Source: Endomychus coccineus
Taxonomy: Eukaryota > Arthropoda > Insecta > Coleoptera > Endomychidae
DNA: 64,000 nt
Assembly (NCBI GenBank): GCA_958510875.1
Contig: OY294068.1
Location: forward strand, 161,050,388-161,114,387
Direction: 5' to 3'
Shown: positions 9,736-22,260 of the stretch, one piece after another
Layout of the letters: every line of letters starts with the position of its first letter
How positions within the stretch are numbered: position 1 is the first letter of the stretch
Notes under the pieces: model-generated
Told to the model about the DNA's origin: nothing
Databases searched by the model: none
What the model saw: only the letters and a program-made list of their open reading frames with translations
Translations under genes and position numbers: made by a program

Positions 9736-12700
9736 GCAATTCCATTTTCAAGGAGCCCAGTTCAGGGGGAGATGTGTCAGCTCTTGGCCCGGCTTCTGGT
9801 TTTTTCGTTTCTACTACTAGAATGATGGCTTCCTGTCAAATTTCAGCTGAAATGGTAAAAACAAAAGAAAATGGCGCCTATTTTTCGTTTTTCTGTCATT
9901 TTTTGATATTAATTTTTGAAACATCATCTTGAGAGCCGTTCGCGCCAGTTTGAGTCTAAAAAAATTTTTGAAAACCCATAGGAAATCGGAAATTTCCCGC
10001 AGAATTCGAATTTTTTATTAGTTTGGGCCCAGCGGCCATACTTTTTTTTGTAAAATCAAAAAAACCGGTTTTTCGTCTTTTTTTTTTCGAAGCCGCACTT
10101 TTCAAAACGTTCTCTTTAAAAAATATAAAGGAAAATTCAATCAGTACCATTTTTTCTCCAACTGCTCTTTGTATATTGGCTGTTTTTTTTCTAAAAACCT
10201 ATCAAAAACTCAAAAAATGATATAGGCCAGTCACCAGAGGAAAAATTAAGGAAAAACAATTGAAGGTATGAATTTGCAGTGTTTTAATAGGTATTTCGGT
10301 GTGCTGAAGACGGGAAAAATAATCAAAAAATTCCTACAAGTTAGCTTCAAAAGTTACGGGCATGTTTACGCGCGAAAAAAGACGATTTTCATGTTTTTTG
10401 CGTTTTAAAATAAAACGGTGGCCCAAATGGAATAACATGTCAGGAGACAAATCGTAGAAAAGTAGAAACGCATCGTTTGAAATGAAGCAAAATATATTTT
10501 GAGGTTATGGTCTTGAGATAGCAGCGCATGTCGCTTAAAAAATGAAGGTGTGAATTTGGTATGTTTTTATACATAATTTGGTGTGCTGAAAACAGGAAAA
10601 ATAATCAAAAATTCCTACGAGTTAGCTCCAAAAGTTACGGCCATTATTTGGCGCGAAAAAATATGATTTTCATATTTTTGGCGTTTAAAAAGAAAACGGT
10701 GGCTCAAATGGAAAAACATGTCGAGAAACAATTTGTACAAAAAGTGATTTGAAAATTTTGGACCTCGGAAAATGTGCAAATTTTTTAGGTTAGAAATTTT
10801 TTAGGATGATCAAATCTAACGTTCTGTTATAGTATTTCACGACGAGTATTAACGCTAAAGGAAACTTTTCTAGGTTGAGTAGAAGTTGAGATATTGATAT
10901 AAATGTGTTTGAGCCTCCCCAGAACCCAATTTTGGGCCTATAGAAAAAAATTGGAGATCGTTGGAAAGTAGACAAATTTTCTGATCTAAATCCAAAAATA
11001 AGACCTCGTAGCTATCATCATCTAGAATTTAGAGCGCGTTGACAGAAAAAAAATCACGTGTAAAATAATGCAGCGGCTTAAATTTCTATACCGCTTATCT
11101 GCCGTAATAGTAGATTTCAACTAGTGAATTAAGATTAAAAAAAATTTTGAATACTTAAAACTTGATTATTATCAAAATAACTTGATCACTTCAATTTAAA
11201 ATATTATTATTGCACATTGTTATATTCAATTTAAATTATTTTTCTTGTCAAGAATCATATTTAACAAATGTAAACGCATTTTCATGTGACCGCCATAAAC
11301 TTCAAATTAATAGTATATTCAAAAGAATCGGAAACTATTCGATGACTCATCATACTTACGTATATTAATTTATTGGCTCGAAATTCCTTATTTTATCTGA
11401 ACCTGTAATGGTTATTATATATTTGTATAAACTTATGATGACTTAAAGTATAATGTTTTAAAGCGTTGAAAGGAAAGGTTAAAACAAATTATTCATTGTT
11501 CAATGTGCAATAATAATATTTTAGATTGATGTGATAATTTTTCAGTTATTTTGATTCTAATCAAGTTGTGAAAATTGAAAAAAAAATTTAATTTCAATTT
11601 ACTAGTTGAAATCTACTGTTACGGCAGATAAGCGGTAAAGAAATTTAAGCCGCTGCATTATTTTACACATATTTTTTTGTATGTCAACGCGCTCTAAATT
11701 CGAGATGATGATAGCTAAGAGGTCTTATTTTTGCATTTAGATCAGACAATTTGTCTACTTTCCAACGACTTCCGAATTTTTTCTATAGGCCCAAAATTGG
11801 GTTCTATGGAGACCCAAACACATTTATATCAATATCTCAACTTCTACTCAACCTGGAAAAGTATTCTTCAGCGTTAAATATGCGTCGTGAAATACTATAA
11901 CAGAACCTGAGATTTGATCATCCTAAAAAATGTCTAACCTAAAAACTTTGCACATTTTCCGAGGTCCGAAATTTTCAAAGTTGACAGTATTGAAGGATGT
12001 TTTGTATCACATTTGTTGAGATCTACAAGAGAATTTTTTTTCTTGTCGATAAGTCCATTTTTCGACTGCTCATTCTTAGGGATTTTTGGAAATGGCCGAT
12101 CGTGGAGCCAAAATGAAAGATAAAAAAAAACACCGTAGAAAGTTTATAAAAAAGTATATTCCAATTTGAATAGAATATTTTTCTGGTCAATATTCGAATG
12201 AAAAAAAAAACGTTTGTATTCCCCTAAAAAAACACTATTTTGCTCATATCTCAAGACTGTAACATCAAAATGACTTATATTTCTGCTCAAACAATGAGTT
12301 TTCACTTTTTGTACAATTTGTCTCTCGACATGTTTTTCCATTTGGGCCACCGTTTTCTTTTAAAACGCGAAAAATATGGAAATTATATTTTTTCGAGCCA
12401 AAAAATGGCTGTAACTTTTGAAGCTAACTCGTAGGAATTTTTTGATTATTTTTCTCGTTTTCAGCATATCAAATTATGTTTGAAAACATACCAAATCTAC
12501 ACCTTTATTTTTTAAGCGATATGCGCTGACATCTCAAGACCATAACCTCAAAATATATTTTACTTCGTTTCAAACGATGCGTTTCTACTTTTTCTACGAT
12601 TTATCTCTCGACATGCTATTCCTTTTGGGTCACCGTTTTTTTTAAAACGCAAAAAACATGAAAATCGTCTTTTTTCGCGCCAAAAATGCCCGTAACTTTT

Positions 12701-13325
12701 GAAGCTAACTTGTAGGAATTTTTTGATTATTTTTCCCGTTTTCAGCACACCGAAATACGTTTGAAAACACTGCAAATTCACACCTTCAATTGTTTTTCCT
12801 TAATTTTTCCTCAGGTGACTGGCCTATATCATTTTTTGGGTTTTTGAGGAGTTTTTAGAAAAAAAACAGCAAATATACAAGGAGCATTTGAAGAAAAAAT
12901 GGTACTGATTGAATTTTCCTTGATATTTTTTCAAGAGAACGTTTTGAAAAATGCGGCTTCAAAAAAAAAAAAAGACGAAAAATCGGTTTTTTTGATTTTA
13001 CAAAAAAAATATGGCCGCTGGGCTCAAACTAATAAAAAATTCGAATTTTACGAGAAATTTCCGATTTCCTATGGGATTTCAAAAAAATTTTCTAGACTCA
13101 AAATGGCGCGAACGGCTCTCAAGACGATGTTTCAAATATTAATATCAAAAAATGACAGAAAAACGAAAAATAGGCGCCGTTTTTTCTTGTTCTTACCATT
13201 TCAGCTGAAATTTGGCAGGAAGCCATCATTTTAGTAGTAGAATCGAAAAAACCAGAAGCCGGGCCATGAGCTGACACCCCCCCCCCTAAACTGGGCTCCT
13301 TGAAAATGGAATTGCCCATATATTA
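9731..13325. mobile_element. foldback-like element with very long inverted arms (about 3.6 kb)
   Basis: The left arm (9731 to about 11222) and right arm (about 11495-13325) are inverted copies. Both begin TATGGGCAATTCCATTTTCA at the outer ends. A loop of about 270 bp (11223-11494) carries no recognisable ORF. The right arm contains about 315 bp (11990-12305) absent from the left arm. Each arm has an internal direct subrepeat of about 282 bp, for example beginning at 10262 and 10544. No transposase is visible, so it would be non-autonomous. It sits inside a PLE reverse transcriptase gene, which fixes its borders. Flanks are TA-rich, so the exact target-site duplication is unclear. Confidence 0.85.
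10262..10746. repeat. two direct subrepeats (~205 bp, 282-bp spacing) in left foldback arm
   Basis: Both copies share GAAGGT(A/G)TGAATTTG, GTGTGCTGAA, AAAATAATCAAAAA and AAAACGGTGGC. The same pair is present inverted in the right arm (about 12310-12790). Confidence 0.75.
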
Positions 13326-13765
13326 TATATTCAGAGTGTTCAAAAAGCCAAGCAAATCAAAATCATTTCTTATAATCGCGAAAATAGCATCGACATATTT
13401 ATCCCAAAATTTTGGAAATTGGTTTAATTTTGATTCTGAGGAGGTTTCAAATTAGCTTTAAAAATATTGGACAAACAAGGAGAGAGAGATTCCTCATTGC
13501 ACATCCGCTTGTTTGTCGAAGTTTTTGTTAAAAGTGAAGAATGTTTGCTCCATACATAAAGACAAAGGGATCACGTATTCTGTGCTGTTTGTATCGGGGG
13601 TTAATCATATTTGAAAGTCATTTCTTCAGAATGTTTTTCGACTGAAGGATTGAAGTATTTGTAAATAGTGAAGGAAACATCAAAAGAAACGAGGGTATCA
13701 CCAGCTTCAAGTTTAAAATATTCCCTACATATTCCAAATAGTATTTGAATAGGCACACTTCGATT
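13326..13765 (-). mobile_element. Penelope-like element (family 2), RT part upstream of the foldback insertion
   Basis: The minus strand reads TLVSFDV near 13715, then a TFFTFNKNF segment and SLSPCLSNIF (equivalent of the PLSP box). It continues FWDKYVDAIFAII near 13390, where the catalytic YVDD has become YVDA, and LLGFLNTLN immediately before the foldback element. The downstream part resumes at 9735. The RT is inactivated by frameshifts and by the lost aspartate. Confidence 0.82.
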
Positions 13766-13779
13766 TCTGATCTAGTTTA

Positions 13780-13870
13780 CTCTGATGAAGGATATTTGGT
13801 AACTTAAAGTACTCCAACAGTATTTTCAGTGGATAAGGATGATTGTGCCTCATCTTATGTTTAATAGAGT
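13780..13870 (+). mobile_element. PLE 3'-flank relic with degenerate hammerhead-like motif
   Basis: ACTCTGATGA followed by a hairpin and TTTTCAGTGGATAAGG matches the 3' flank at 38.47-38.56 kb. The GAAA core reads TAAA. Confidence 0.45.
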
Positions 13871-14855
13871 ATCCACTCTCCTAGTTTATGGGGTAATTAT
13901 AAAAGCGTAAAAAATACACCAACAACGAAGAATTTCTATTTGATTTGACTCTGAGCCGATTCCACAATTTCAATATTTAGAACAAGGCAGTTTCCTTTAA
14001 CATTCTGATGAAAAAATCGACTCTGGTTTATGGATCGAACTTTCAAAACAGTACCCTCCCTCTTTACACAATTATATACCATCCACGGATTGAAAGATAA
14101 TTACGCAATTCTACTACTATATGTGCTCCTCACCATTAAAAGAGAAAATACGTGCATAACATCTTATTAGGGATCAACGACTTTTATCCCTGAACTGTAC
14201 CGACTAGAATTATGATAGATATTGGAAACGCTATGATGAACGCCATTATCTTTACAGAAGCTCCAATAAGATGATGATTCTTCTATTTCTGCCGGTATCT
14301 GAATGGAAAAATCCAATCATCTGACCTAAAAAAGCGTTATAACAACGACGGAGAATTTGCTTTACATATAAAGATGGTGAATGCACTGGCATTTGTTCCA
14401 GTTGAATTCATAGAACAATTATACAACAACTTGTATGGCACAAATCTCCTTTCAGAAGTAGGCTAACCGGTTGTTGATTATTTCGAGGATACAATGGATA
14501 TACCGTCAAGATAGAATAAAGAGGCGACCTACTTGTGCAGCAGGTGCACGTTCATCAACATCAAGAAAATAGTATAGTATTTATATCATTGTAGTAATTG
14601 TAGAACATTTTGACCAAACCACTATCATAGAATATCTTAGTGAATTAACATATTATTTAAGTTTCAATTACAAACGTTTATTTAAGTTGCCGTGTTTAAA
14701 ATTTACTTGTTCCGGTGAAATCTTGCAAGATAATTTTGAACAACTTCTAGTAGTCCGATTAACTTGAGATCGACAGCCACATGAGCAAAAATAGTAGTTG
14801 ATAATGAAAACACGGAGATAGATGGCATTAAATTTCTTTTCCGAGCAGAAGAGCT
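13871..14855. other. unassigned intronic sequence
   Basis: No recognisable gene or repeat structure. Confidence 0.4.
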
Positions 14856-14859
14856 AATC

Positions 14860-15050
14860 GCATGTTTGTCTCGACCTAGCAAATACTCATCTTCAGAATC
14901 GAAAGATGAAACCAAATGCCTGGTGTGTGACGAAACTGTTAACATTAGTGTTTCTGGTGACGAATGGGGGTAATGCACATGTTGCAGTAAATGGACCCAT
15001 GTGAAGTGCATCTAGAGCTCTAATATAACTTTTTATGTGTGCATTAATTA
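14860..15050 (+). pseudogene. cysteine-rich zinc-finger-like relic, possibly transposase C-terminus
   Basis: The plus strand reads KCLVCDETVN, then GDEWG-stop-CTCCSKWTHVKC and FYVCIN. The C-x2-C ... W-x2-C-x2-C-x-W-x-H-x2-C spacing is like the PHD/RING-type finger ending many insect pogo/Tigger or piggyBac-like transposases. Two in-frame stops are present and nothing upstream is recognisable. Assignment is by pattern only. Confidence 0.35.
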
Positions 15051-15499
15051 TGACTGGATGACGATTTGTAGATTTATTTTTGCTTAGCGATTCTGTAGTT
15101 GATTTAACGATCATGGAAAAGTATGTGTTTAGTTCTTTTCAACCGTTTCAATTATTTTTATCCTTAAAATAAGGAAACTACAAAGAACTGAAAGTCAACT
15201 AACCCCAGCATGTATGCCAACTGACCCCGTACGTGTGACTTGCTGACTTACTCTGCACGGAATCTCAAAAATGGCAACAACTTGATCGTCAGTTCGATTA
15301 AAGCAATTTGAAAATTAAAATAGAACACCTGACTAAACTTGAAAACTTCTGACATAATATAGTATTGCAAAATACTGGAAGTGAATTTATTAAAAGTTGG
15401 CATCTAAAAATTTAGTCAACTAGCCCCGGTCTCTCCTATGTTTCTTGTCTTGTGATGGATTCATCATTGGGTGACAATGCATTATGTCTCCTTTCTAAG

Positions 15500-15780
15500 A
15501 CAAAAACACAAGATGACGGCTCCAACTTGTCGGACGACTTTTCTAATAATGATTCGATTCTATTCGAAATTGTAATATGGGGGATTTTGGGATCGCAGAT
15601 CTTGATTTTCGAATAGGCATTCAAAAGTTGAACATGGTGGTTTCAAGATGGCGGACGAGTTTTGTGATTATGGTCCAATTCTATTCAAAATTGGCATGTG
15701 ATGGTTTTTGGGGTCGGAAAGAAGAATTACATTGTCGAAATTCGAAATATCAAGATAAGGCCTTCTTTAATTTTTGCTTT
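15500..15780 (+). repeat. degenerate minisatellite, about 100-120 bp period
   Basis: Repeated phrase: AAGATGGCGGACGAGTTTTG, then a TGATTATGGTCCAATTCTATT segment in variants, then TTTTGGGGTCGGA. About 2-3 copies. The same monomer is found at 40640-41140. Confidence 0.6.
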
Positions 15781-16029
15781 TTCGCTGACTTGTAGGTATT
15801 CAGTTGAGTTGAAACTTAGTACATAGAAGAACATGAGAGTCCTGTAACACATAAAATTTCATGGGAATGGATATAATGAGGAATCATCTACTTAATTAGG
15901 ACTAAGGAGAACAAAATAAATTTAGATTTAAACAAAAATTTGAAGACAAACTTTTATTTTAGCTTACGTCTCATATCTAACACACTTTTTTGTTCTTTCA
16001 GTTGCAACCTTTCCTTACAATTTTTCATG

Positions 16030-16520
16030 AGCACGTTATACTTTTTCTAATTTAGATAGCCTAAGCATTTTACACAATCAAACCAAAGGTTTCAAATTGA
16101 ATACATTAGAATCAATAGAATTTTATAAGGGTGTCAAAAAGTCTTATAACACACCCTGAATGATCAGTGTAGGTCTACCAAAGTGATCTTTTCCTTTGTC
16201 TTTTAAAGAATAATTTTTAGAATATTAAATGATAATTATTCTGATACACATATTGTTTCCTAATTCACACTGAATTTCTTCCCCGGGATCTACCTGCTTC
16301 GGAATTTCCGATGATCCTTCACTCTCAATTCTAATCTCATTAACTCTATTGTATTTCTGTTCCTATTTATACTTGGAATGTTTATTGTTCACTCCATAGT
16401 TTTGTCTCCGTTTGATGACGGCACCTCGGTGTTGAAGCCATATTAACGTTTTTATGTTATTATCAAAAGTGTTATGATAACAAATTTAACAGTTTTTTCT
16501 TTCAATTAACTCTCAGTACA
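16030..16520 (+). mobile_element. Penelope-like element (family 3), extreme 3' end
   Basis: The plus strand at 16055-16160 reads SLSILHNQTKGFKLNTLESI then EFYKGVKK, the last part of a GIY-YIG domain including the LES glutamate. A flank follows that matches 23.6-23.88 kb (TTTTCCTTTGTCTT, CCCGGGATCTACCTGC). A degenerate hammerhead-like hairpin (TTGATGACGGCACC...GTGTTGAA) lies at 16410-16440. Confidence 0.65.
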
Positions 16521-17600
16521 CTTCGAAATGAGAGCTTGCTTTAAAAAAAATGCTTACTCACATTATTTATATTTTGTACAGATGTTTGAGTGTGTACCTA
16601 CGTATAGTATCGACGAAAAATAATTTCGTCTAAAATGAAAATGTTTTGGAATCCTACTTTATTTTTTTAACGATACTGTAAAAGTATAGTTTGAGATAAT
16701 TGGATGTTTCGAACAATTGACCCGTTCGAATGACTACATACAAATAATTGATTTCGAACTATTTAGGTGACTCCGTTGTACGCGGGCTTCATACGTTCTT
16801 AGATTTTTCATTTACCAATTAAAATGAAACGTAGAAACGAAAAGTTGCACGACCCGGCGTTGTGACATACTCAGGGGACAGGAGCATTTGTCCGTGAATG
16901 TACATTTTGTACATTATGAGAAAGCCGATTTGTTCTTAGGGAAGTTCATGTGGAAGCACCACTCATGACTTGTTGATTTCTTCTTTTCTTTGAGCAGAAT
17001 TCGTAGCTGTGACACATTGCGTTCACTGTAGCAGAATATCCGCTAAGCGGAAGATTTTTATCCACGACATCTCTCATAAATACATGTTAGGAACAAAATT
17101 GAGACGGGACTCTGTGTTTTATAACCAATCGAGAAGGAAATTCTCAAGCCTTAAAGTTATCACTTTCAACTTCGAGTGCCGTTTCTTAATAGGGATTCTT
17201 GACACTGTATATTTTAGAGTAACACATGCTGTCAGGTTGGCTTTAGAAATTATTCTCATCAGTAATATCACAAGAGAATGAGAATAGATCGAAAATAATT
17301 CGACAGATCCTCGAAAACTTACTGCCATTCAATAGCCACGAGAGCCCGAAGGGTTCCCATCTCTAGTCAAATCTGACGATGTCTATCAATAAGAACAAAT
17401 ACTTGAAAAATTCCAGCTGGAATTTTCCAAGTAGAAAATTTCCATAGTAATGATATTTTGATAGGCCAAAACGCACACAAATTGAAAAATTCTATTAGTT
17501 TTTAGAAACGTCAAAAAATAGTCAGTTTTAATATCACAAGAGTATAGAAAATAATCGATTACACTTCCAAGTCATGAGACATATTTTCCTGATATGTGCC
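16521..17600. other. unassigned intronic sequence flanking the mariner-type element
   Basis: No coding or structured element recognised. ORFs on both strands around 17009-17330 look like chance reading frames. Confidence 0.4.
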
Positions 17601-17603
17601 ATA

Positions 17604-19789
17604 TGGGTGTTCCATCTCAGACGAGCCACCCCGTATATTTCTTATCTTATAGTGAGTGGAAAAATCTCCTGAAACACGTCCAATGATTTTGTTTGGGGGA
17701 CATCTTTTGACGTATATTTGAGGCTTGAACGAGCAACTCCCTAATAGGGAGCGCTTCAACCCCTCAAAATTGAATGGGGGAGAGGGGTTGAGTGATACGT
17801 CATTTGAAAGGTCTTGGAAGCCTCTTTACAACGGTGTATGAAAAACGTAAATTTGATGAATCGTTTTTGCCAAAAATTAATTTTGTTGCTCGAATGCGCC
17901 ACCTTGAATATTTTGGTTATTTGTACAATGTACAAGCTCATTTTTATTAAGCCTTTTTTACAAACTTAAACAATCTTCAAAAATTCACATTCGTAAAAAA
18001 ATTTAATTGTGTTGTCATGCTTACAATGAAAAAAATTAAATCTGCGTGTTTAAATCAAATGTTCAAATTGTCCTCCATTGACTTCCCTACAATAATACAT
18101 TCTCTCAAACTAATAAATAAAAAAACAGCAAAACATTTCCTTATGTTGCCTTCATTTTTTGTTCTTAGAAGGTGTTTATCTGGTTTTAACGTATCTTCGA
18201 TCATTTCATGATTTTAATCAATCTGTTGAGTTACTACTTTGCTGATCTGTTTAAAATTCCAAAAAATATGGTGTACACATTGCAAGAATGTGTTGAGCTG
18301 GTTAGCCTTTATTACCAAAATCAAAATTATGCCCGAGCGGTTTCAAGGATATTTAACCAGAACCATTCTGAACGTAGCGTTCGCCATAAGTACGTAATGG
18401 AATTGATTTCAAAATTTGTGGAGACGGGTTCAGTAATGGATGAAAAAAGGGCACCCATTGGAATTGTTAATGATGAAGGAGCAGCTGTGGCGGTATTGGG
18501 ACATGTCCAACTTATGCCAAACACGCAATCTGTACGACAACTTTCTGCAGCTTCCGGTATTAGCCAATCTAACGTTTTCAGAATTTTACATAAACACAAG
18601 TTCCATCCGTACAAAATTAAATTAATTCAGGAATTAAATGATGATGATTGGGATCGAAGGCAAGAGTTTTGCGAAATTATGGTCGAGCGTATCAACAATA
18701 ACCCAAATTATTTGTACAATGTTTGCTTTTCTGACGAATGCACTTTTTTACTTAATGGAGAGGTTAACCGGCATAACTGTAGAATTTGGAGCGATACAAA
18801 TCCTCATGTATTTCGAGATGCTCACACTCAACATCGGGAAAAGCTAAACGTTTGGGTAGGAATTTTGGGAGACCACCTAATTGGACCTGTTTTTATTCCT
18901 GGTAATTTAAATGGCGAAATTTATCTTGAAATGTTGGAAAATGCGATTGATCCGTTAATAACTGAACAATTAGAAAACGATCCTCTACTACTTGGACAAC
19001 AATTGCATTTCCAACAAGACGGAGCTCCTCCTCACTACGCCGCACCAGTTCGCCAATACCTCAATTTTGCAATACCCCGGTCGTTGGATTGGAAGAAGAG
19101 ATCCTATGGAGTGGCCTGCCCGATCTCCTGACTTGAACCTCCTGGACTTCTTCTTGTGAGGACATCTTAAGTACAAGATTTTTGTGACTCAGCCTGAAAA
19201 TTTGGACGAACTACGCCAACGAATTGTAAATGAGTGTCGTCAAATAACTCTAATTATGCTGAACCATTATAGAGACGGTTTTCAGTCAAGATTGTATTAT
19301 TGTATGGAAGTCAATGGAGGACAATTTGAACATTTGATTTAAACACGCAGATTTAATTTTTTTCATTGTAAGCATGACAACACAATTCAATTTTTTTACG
19401 AATGTGATTTTTTGAAGATTGTTTAAGTTTGTAAAAAAGGCTTAATAAAAATGACCTTGTACATTGTACAAATAACCAAAATATTCAAGGTGGCGCATTC
19501 GAGCAACAAAATATATTTTTGGCGCAAACGATTCATCAAATTTACGTTTTTCATACACCGTTGTAAAGAAGCTTCCAAGACCTTCCAAATGACGTATCAC
19601 TCAACCCCTCTCCCCTATTCAATTTTGAGGGGTTGAAGCGCCCCCTATTAGGGGATTGCTCGTTCAAGCCTAAAATATACGTCAAAAGATGTCCCCCAAA
19701 CAAAATCATTCGACCTGTTCCGGGAGATTTTTCCACTCACTATGGGATAAGAAATATACGAGTTGGCTCGTCTGAGATGGAACATCCTG
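17604..19789 (+). mobile_element. Tc1/mariner-type DNA transposon, complete ends, 496-bp TIRs
   Basis: Flanked by TA on both sides (17602-17603 and 19790-19791), the target duplication of IS630/Tc1/mariner elements. Inverted repeats of about 496 bp (17604-18099 and 19294-19789) start TGGGTGTTCCATCTCAGACG on the left and match CAGGATGTTCCATCTCAGAC on the right. The right repeat overlaps the last codons of the transposase. The arms differ by scattered substitutions, so the element is not fresh. Confidence 0.93.
18268..19341 (+). pseudogene. mariner-type transposase, broken by one frameshift and one stop
   Basis: The start ATG at 18268 gives MVYTLQECVELVSLYY, the usual N-terminus of this group. 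The upstream in-frame ATG at 18208 adds 20 unconserved residues. An N-terminal helix-turn-helix region (residues about 1-110) binds the TIRs. The catalytic domain shows FSDECTF (first Asp, about residue 155) and QQDGAPPH (second Asp, about residue 250). An extra base in CCCC at 19075-19078 shifts the frame. The reading continues as WPARSPDLNLLDFFL (third Asp), then TGA at 19157 where tryptophan is expected, and ends VNGGQFEHLI. About 41 residues separate the second and third Asp, as in the DD41D (rosa-like) branch. It cannot make full-length protein as it stands. Confidence 0.9.
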
Positions 19790-21316
19790 TATAATGTCGA
19801 GCGAGTGATTGAATATTTTCCTTTGCTTGAGCGGTATTCGTTAGGATTACATTTTATTATATTCATCACTTATTTCATATTGATATTGAATGTACAATTA
19901 TTGTAAGTAATATTTGAAACATTGTTATCTGTCGATATGCTTGATGTTCCTTTATTGGTAGTGCACGACAAGGTTCTGTTTCTCATTTTTTCAACGATGT
20001 TAAGATGATGTTCGCTGCTTAGCTTAACTATGGTTCGAGAGACTCACTCGAAGAACGACAAGTGATTTGAATAAGTACTTGTTAGTTGGCTCTAGATTTT
20101 GTTAAATTGCTTGAAGCGGAGGAACGATTTAAATGTTTGGTTGTTTCCACCTTCTTGATATCAAATCCAATACATTGCTCGCCTAGACGTGTTCACTTAC
20201 TGAGTTAGTTATTACTCATTGGACATTTATTGTTCCAAATACCTGTCTTCTTCCAATCCGGGTTTGGAGTTGAGAACAATCGATTCGTTTCGATATTTAC
20301 TGTTCTTCTGTTTAATATGTTCGGTAGTAGATGCACTGAACACTTATCTTGACATTATTCGTCCAATGTTAACCGTTTAGATGCAGTGGTATGTTTTTCT
20401 CCGCCCTGTGTAGTTTTGGTAAGTTCATCATACTTGTCGACTTCAATCTGTGAAATGTCTACTAAGCAGAAGGTTGCTCCATTGCCAGGCCACGCGAGCT
20501 CGACCGCAGAAATCTGGTTGAACTTTTTTTGTTAGCCGTCATAGTTTTCAACAATATTGCTGATCTCTTCAGTTGTCAGAGCTGCGGAACTGGATTTTCC
20601 CCTCTCTGGAATCGGTTGCAGCTCTCTTCTTTAGGCCGCACGTACCGTTCTGGCATCCTCAAAAACTATGTCTTTGAATGGGTCTATTTCCCGATTATTA
20701 TTTTCGAAGCAGTGTTAGTTCGAAGACTGCTCAAGAAATTCATATTTTCGCAGTTCGCCAATTGTCAAAAACTACCTCCAAATGCATTTGTGCGTTTTCA
20801 CCGTGTTTGTAGGCGTTGAAGATTCAATTGATCCGCTTATTTCTAAATCTGAAGCTTTTCTGAAGCGATTCATTACAATTTTAAGTGACGTTTGTTAATA
20901 AAGATAAACCTCTGTTATTATGACAGTTATCATGGCTCTAGATTCAAATGTATGTAAAACTATGCAACTATGTAAAATGTGTGATTGCTATTGATCTAAT
21001 GATGAATTATTATGTAATCACTATAATATGACCTTCTTTCATACCTGTTCTGACATAGACTGTCAAAATTTGCCATTTAGATTGTGATGTCACATCGATG
21101 ATTTCACTTGAATCTCATGAACCTCAAAATTTTCAAACAAAAATGTATTTTAATAAGTAATTTTTGAGTTCCGCAACCGGTTTTTTCATGATTCGGAGGT
21201 ATCTAAGTACGTTACAGAATACAAATTTCGAAAATCACAAATATCCGTATGCTAAACATTTACCGATTGATATTAGGGGTGTTGTTCCAAACATGTCGTT
21301 GAAGAACTCGATACTA
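19790..21316. other. unassigned intronic sequence
   Basis: No recognisable gene. A 96-codon ORF at 20529-20819 (+) has no recognised family features. Around 21060-21150 there is weak similarity to the dispersed repeat at 24.2 kb (GATTTCACTTGAATCTCATG). Confidence 0.4.
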
Positions 21317-22260
21317 CCAGGATATCAAAAATTATCTTGGTCAAGGGTGGTTGTGGAATCTAAAACGTGTGTCTTACTTTACGTTTGAAATAATTATGTC
21401 ATAATTAATTTGAAGTTTCTAAAGGTGCGAAATTTCGCAATTTTATACGAATATTGTAACACTCTGAAGTCTTTGGCGCTTTGGACTCCGGGATTTTCAC
21501 GTGGCCTATCGAAATTAGAAGGTTCGAATTATCTAAAAACATAATTGCATGAACGCCGGACGTCCTATGTAATTAGCTACGGATGAAATCATTTTGAAAT
21601 ATGCCTCGAGGAGCTCGCTGCGCGTAAGTTAGAGTTTATACATTTTACCTCGGTCTTGTTAATTTGGGCCCGTGCGACCGGCGCCAGTTGTGAAAAAGTG
21701 TTTTTGGCTACGCTAGCTTTTACCCGCTTCGTGTATATTCCAGTCGCCAGAAAATTCCCTTCGGTACGTCGCACGTAAGACGCGCGTAGCTGAGATCTGA
21801 GAATAGCTTAAACTGTTTTAATTGAATTTTCCCATTTAATGGACATTTATCGAAAAAAGAAGGGCCGTCGGGCACGGTCGGATACTAAATCTAACTACAT
21901 GGAGTGAAAACGGCACGCGAAAAGTCGTCGTAAAGCCGTATTAGGTACAACCAGTTTGCACTTTTCTAACTCGCGTGCTACGGGCTTCTCATGTGAACGT
22001 CATTCGATTTAAGGAAAATTATTTCAAAACAGTTTTTGACCCGGATTGTGGCTATCACGACCTCTGAAGAGGTTCAAAGTTCACATAATTATTTCATAAT
22101 TTGTAGTTCATTATTGTTTCACAACTGAAATAAATAGGTATGAAATTTGTAGGTTATTGATGATGTCAGTGTGACAGTGACATAATTATTTCAAACGTAA
22201 AGTAAGACTCACGTTTTAGATTCCACAACCACTGGACCAAGATAATTTTTGATATCCCGG
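21317..22260. mobile_element. 944-bp TIR element (MITE-like), TA target duplication
   Basis: Inverted repeats 21317-21401 and 22178-22260 share GATATCAAAAATTATCTTGG, GGTTGTGGAATCTAAAACGT and TTTGAAATAATTATGTCA, with a 2-bp indel. Both outer ends abut TA. The interior is more GC-rich than its surroundings and has no recognisable transposase. It is inserted immediately beside the RNase H relic at 22261. Confidence 0.82.

Noticed and set aside
12899..13234. 111-codon ORF in the right foldback arm
   Set aside because: Lysine/phenylalanine-rich reading of a non-coding arm. The inverted left-arm copy does not preserve it.
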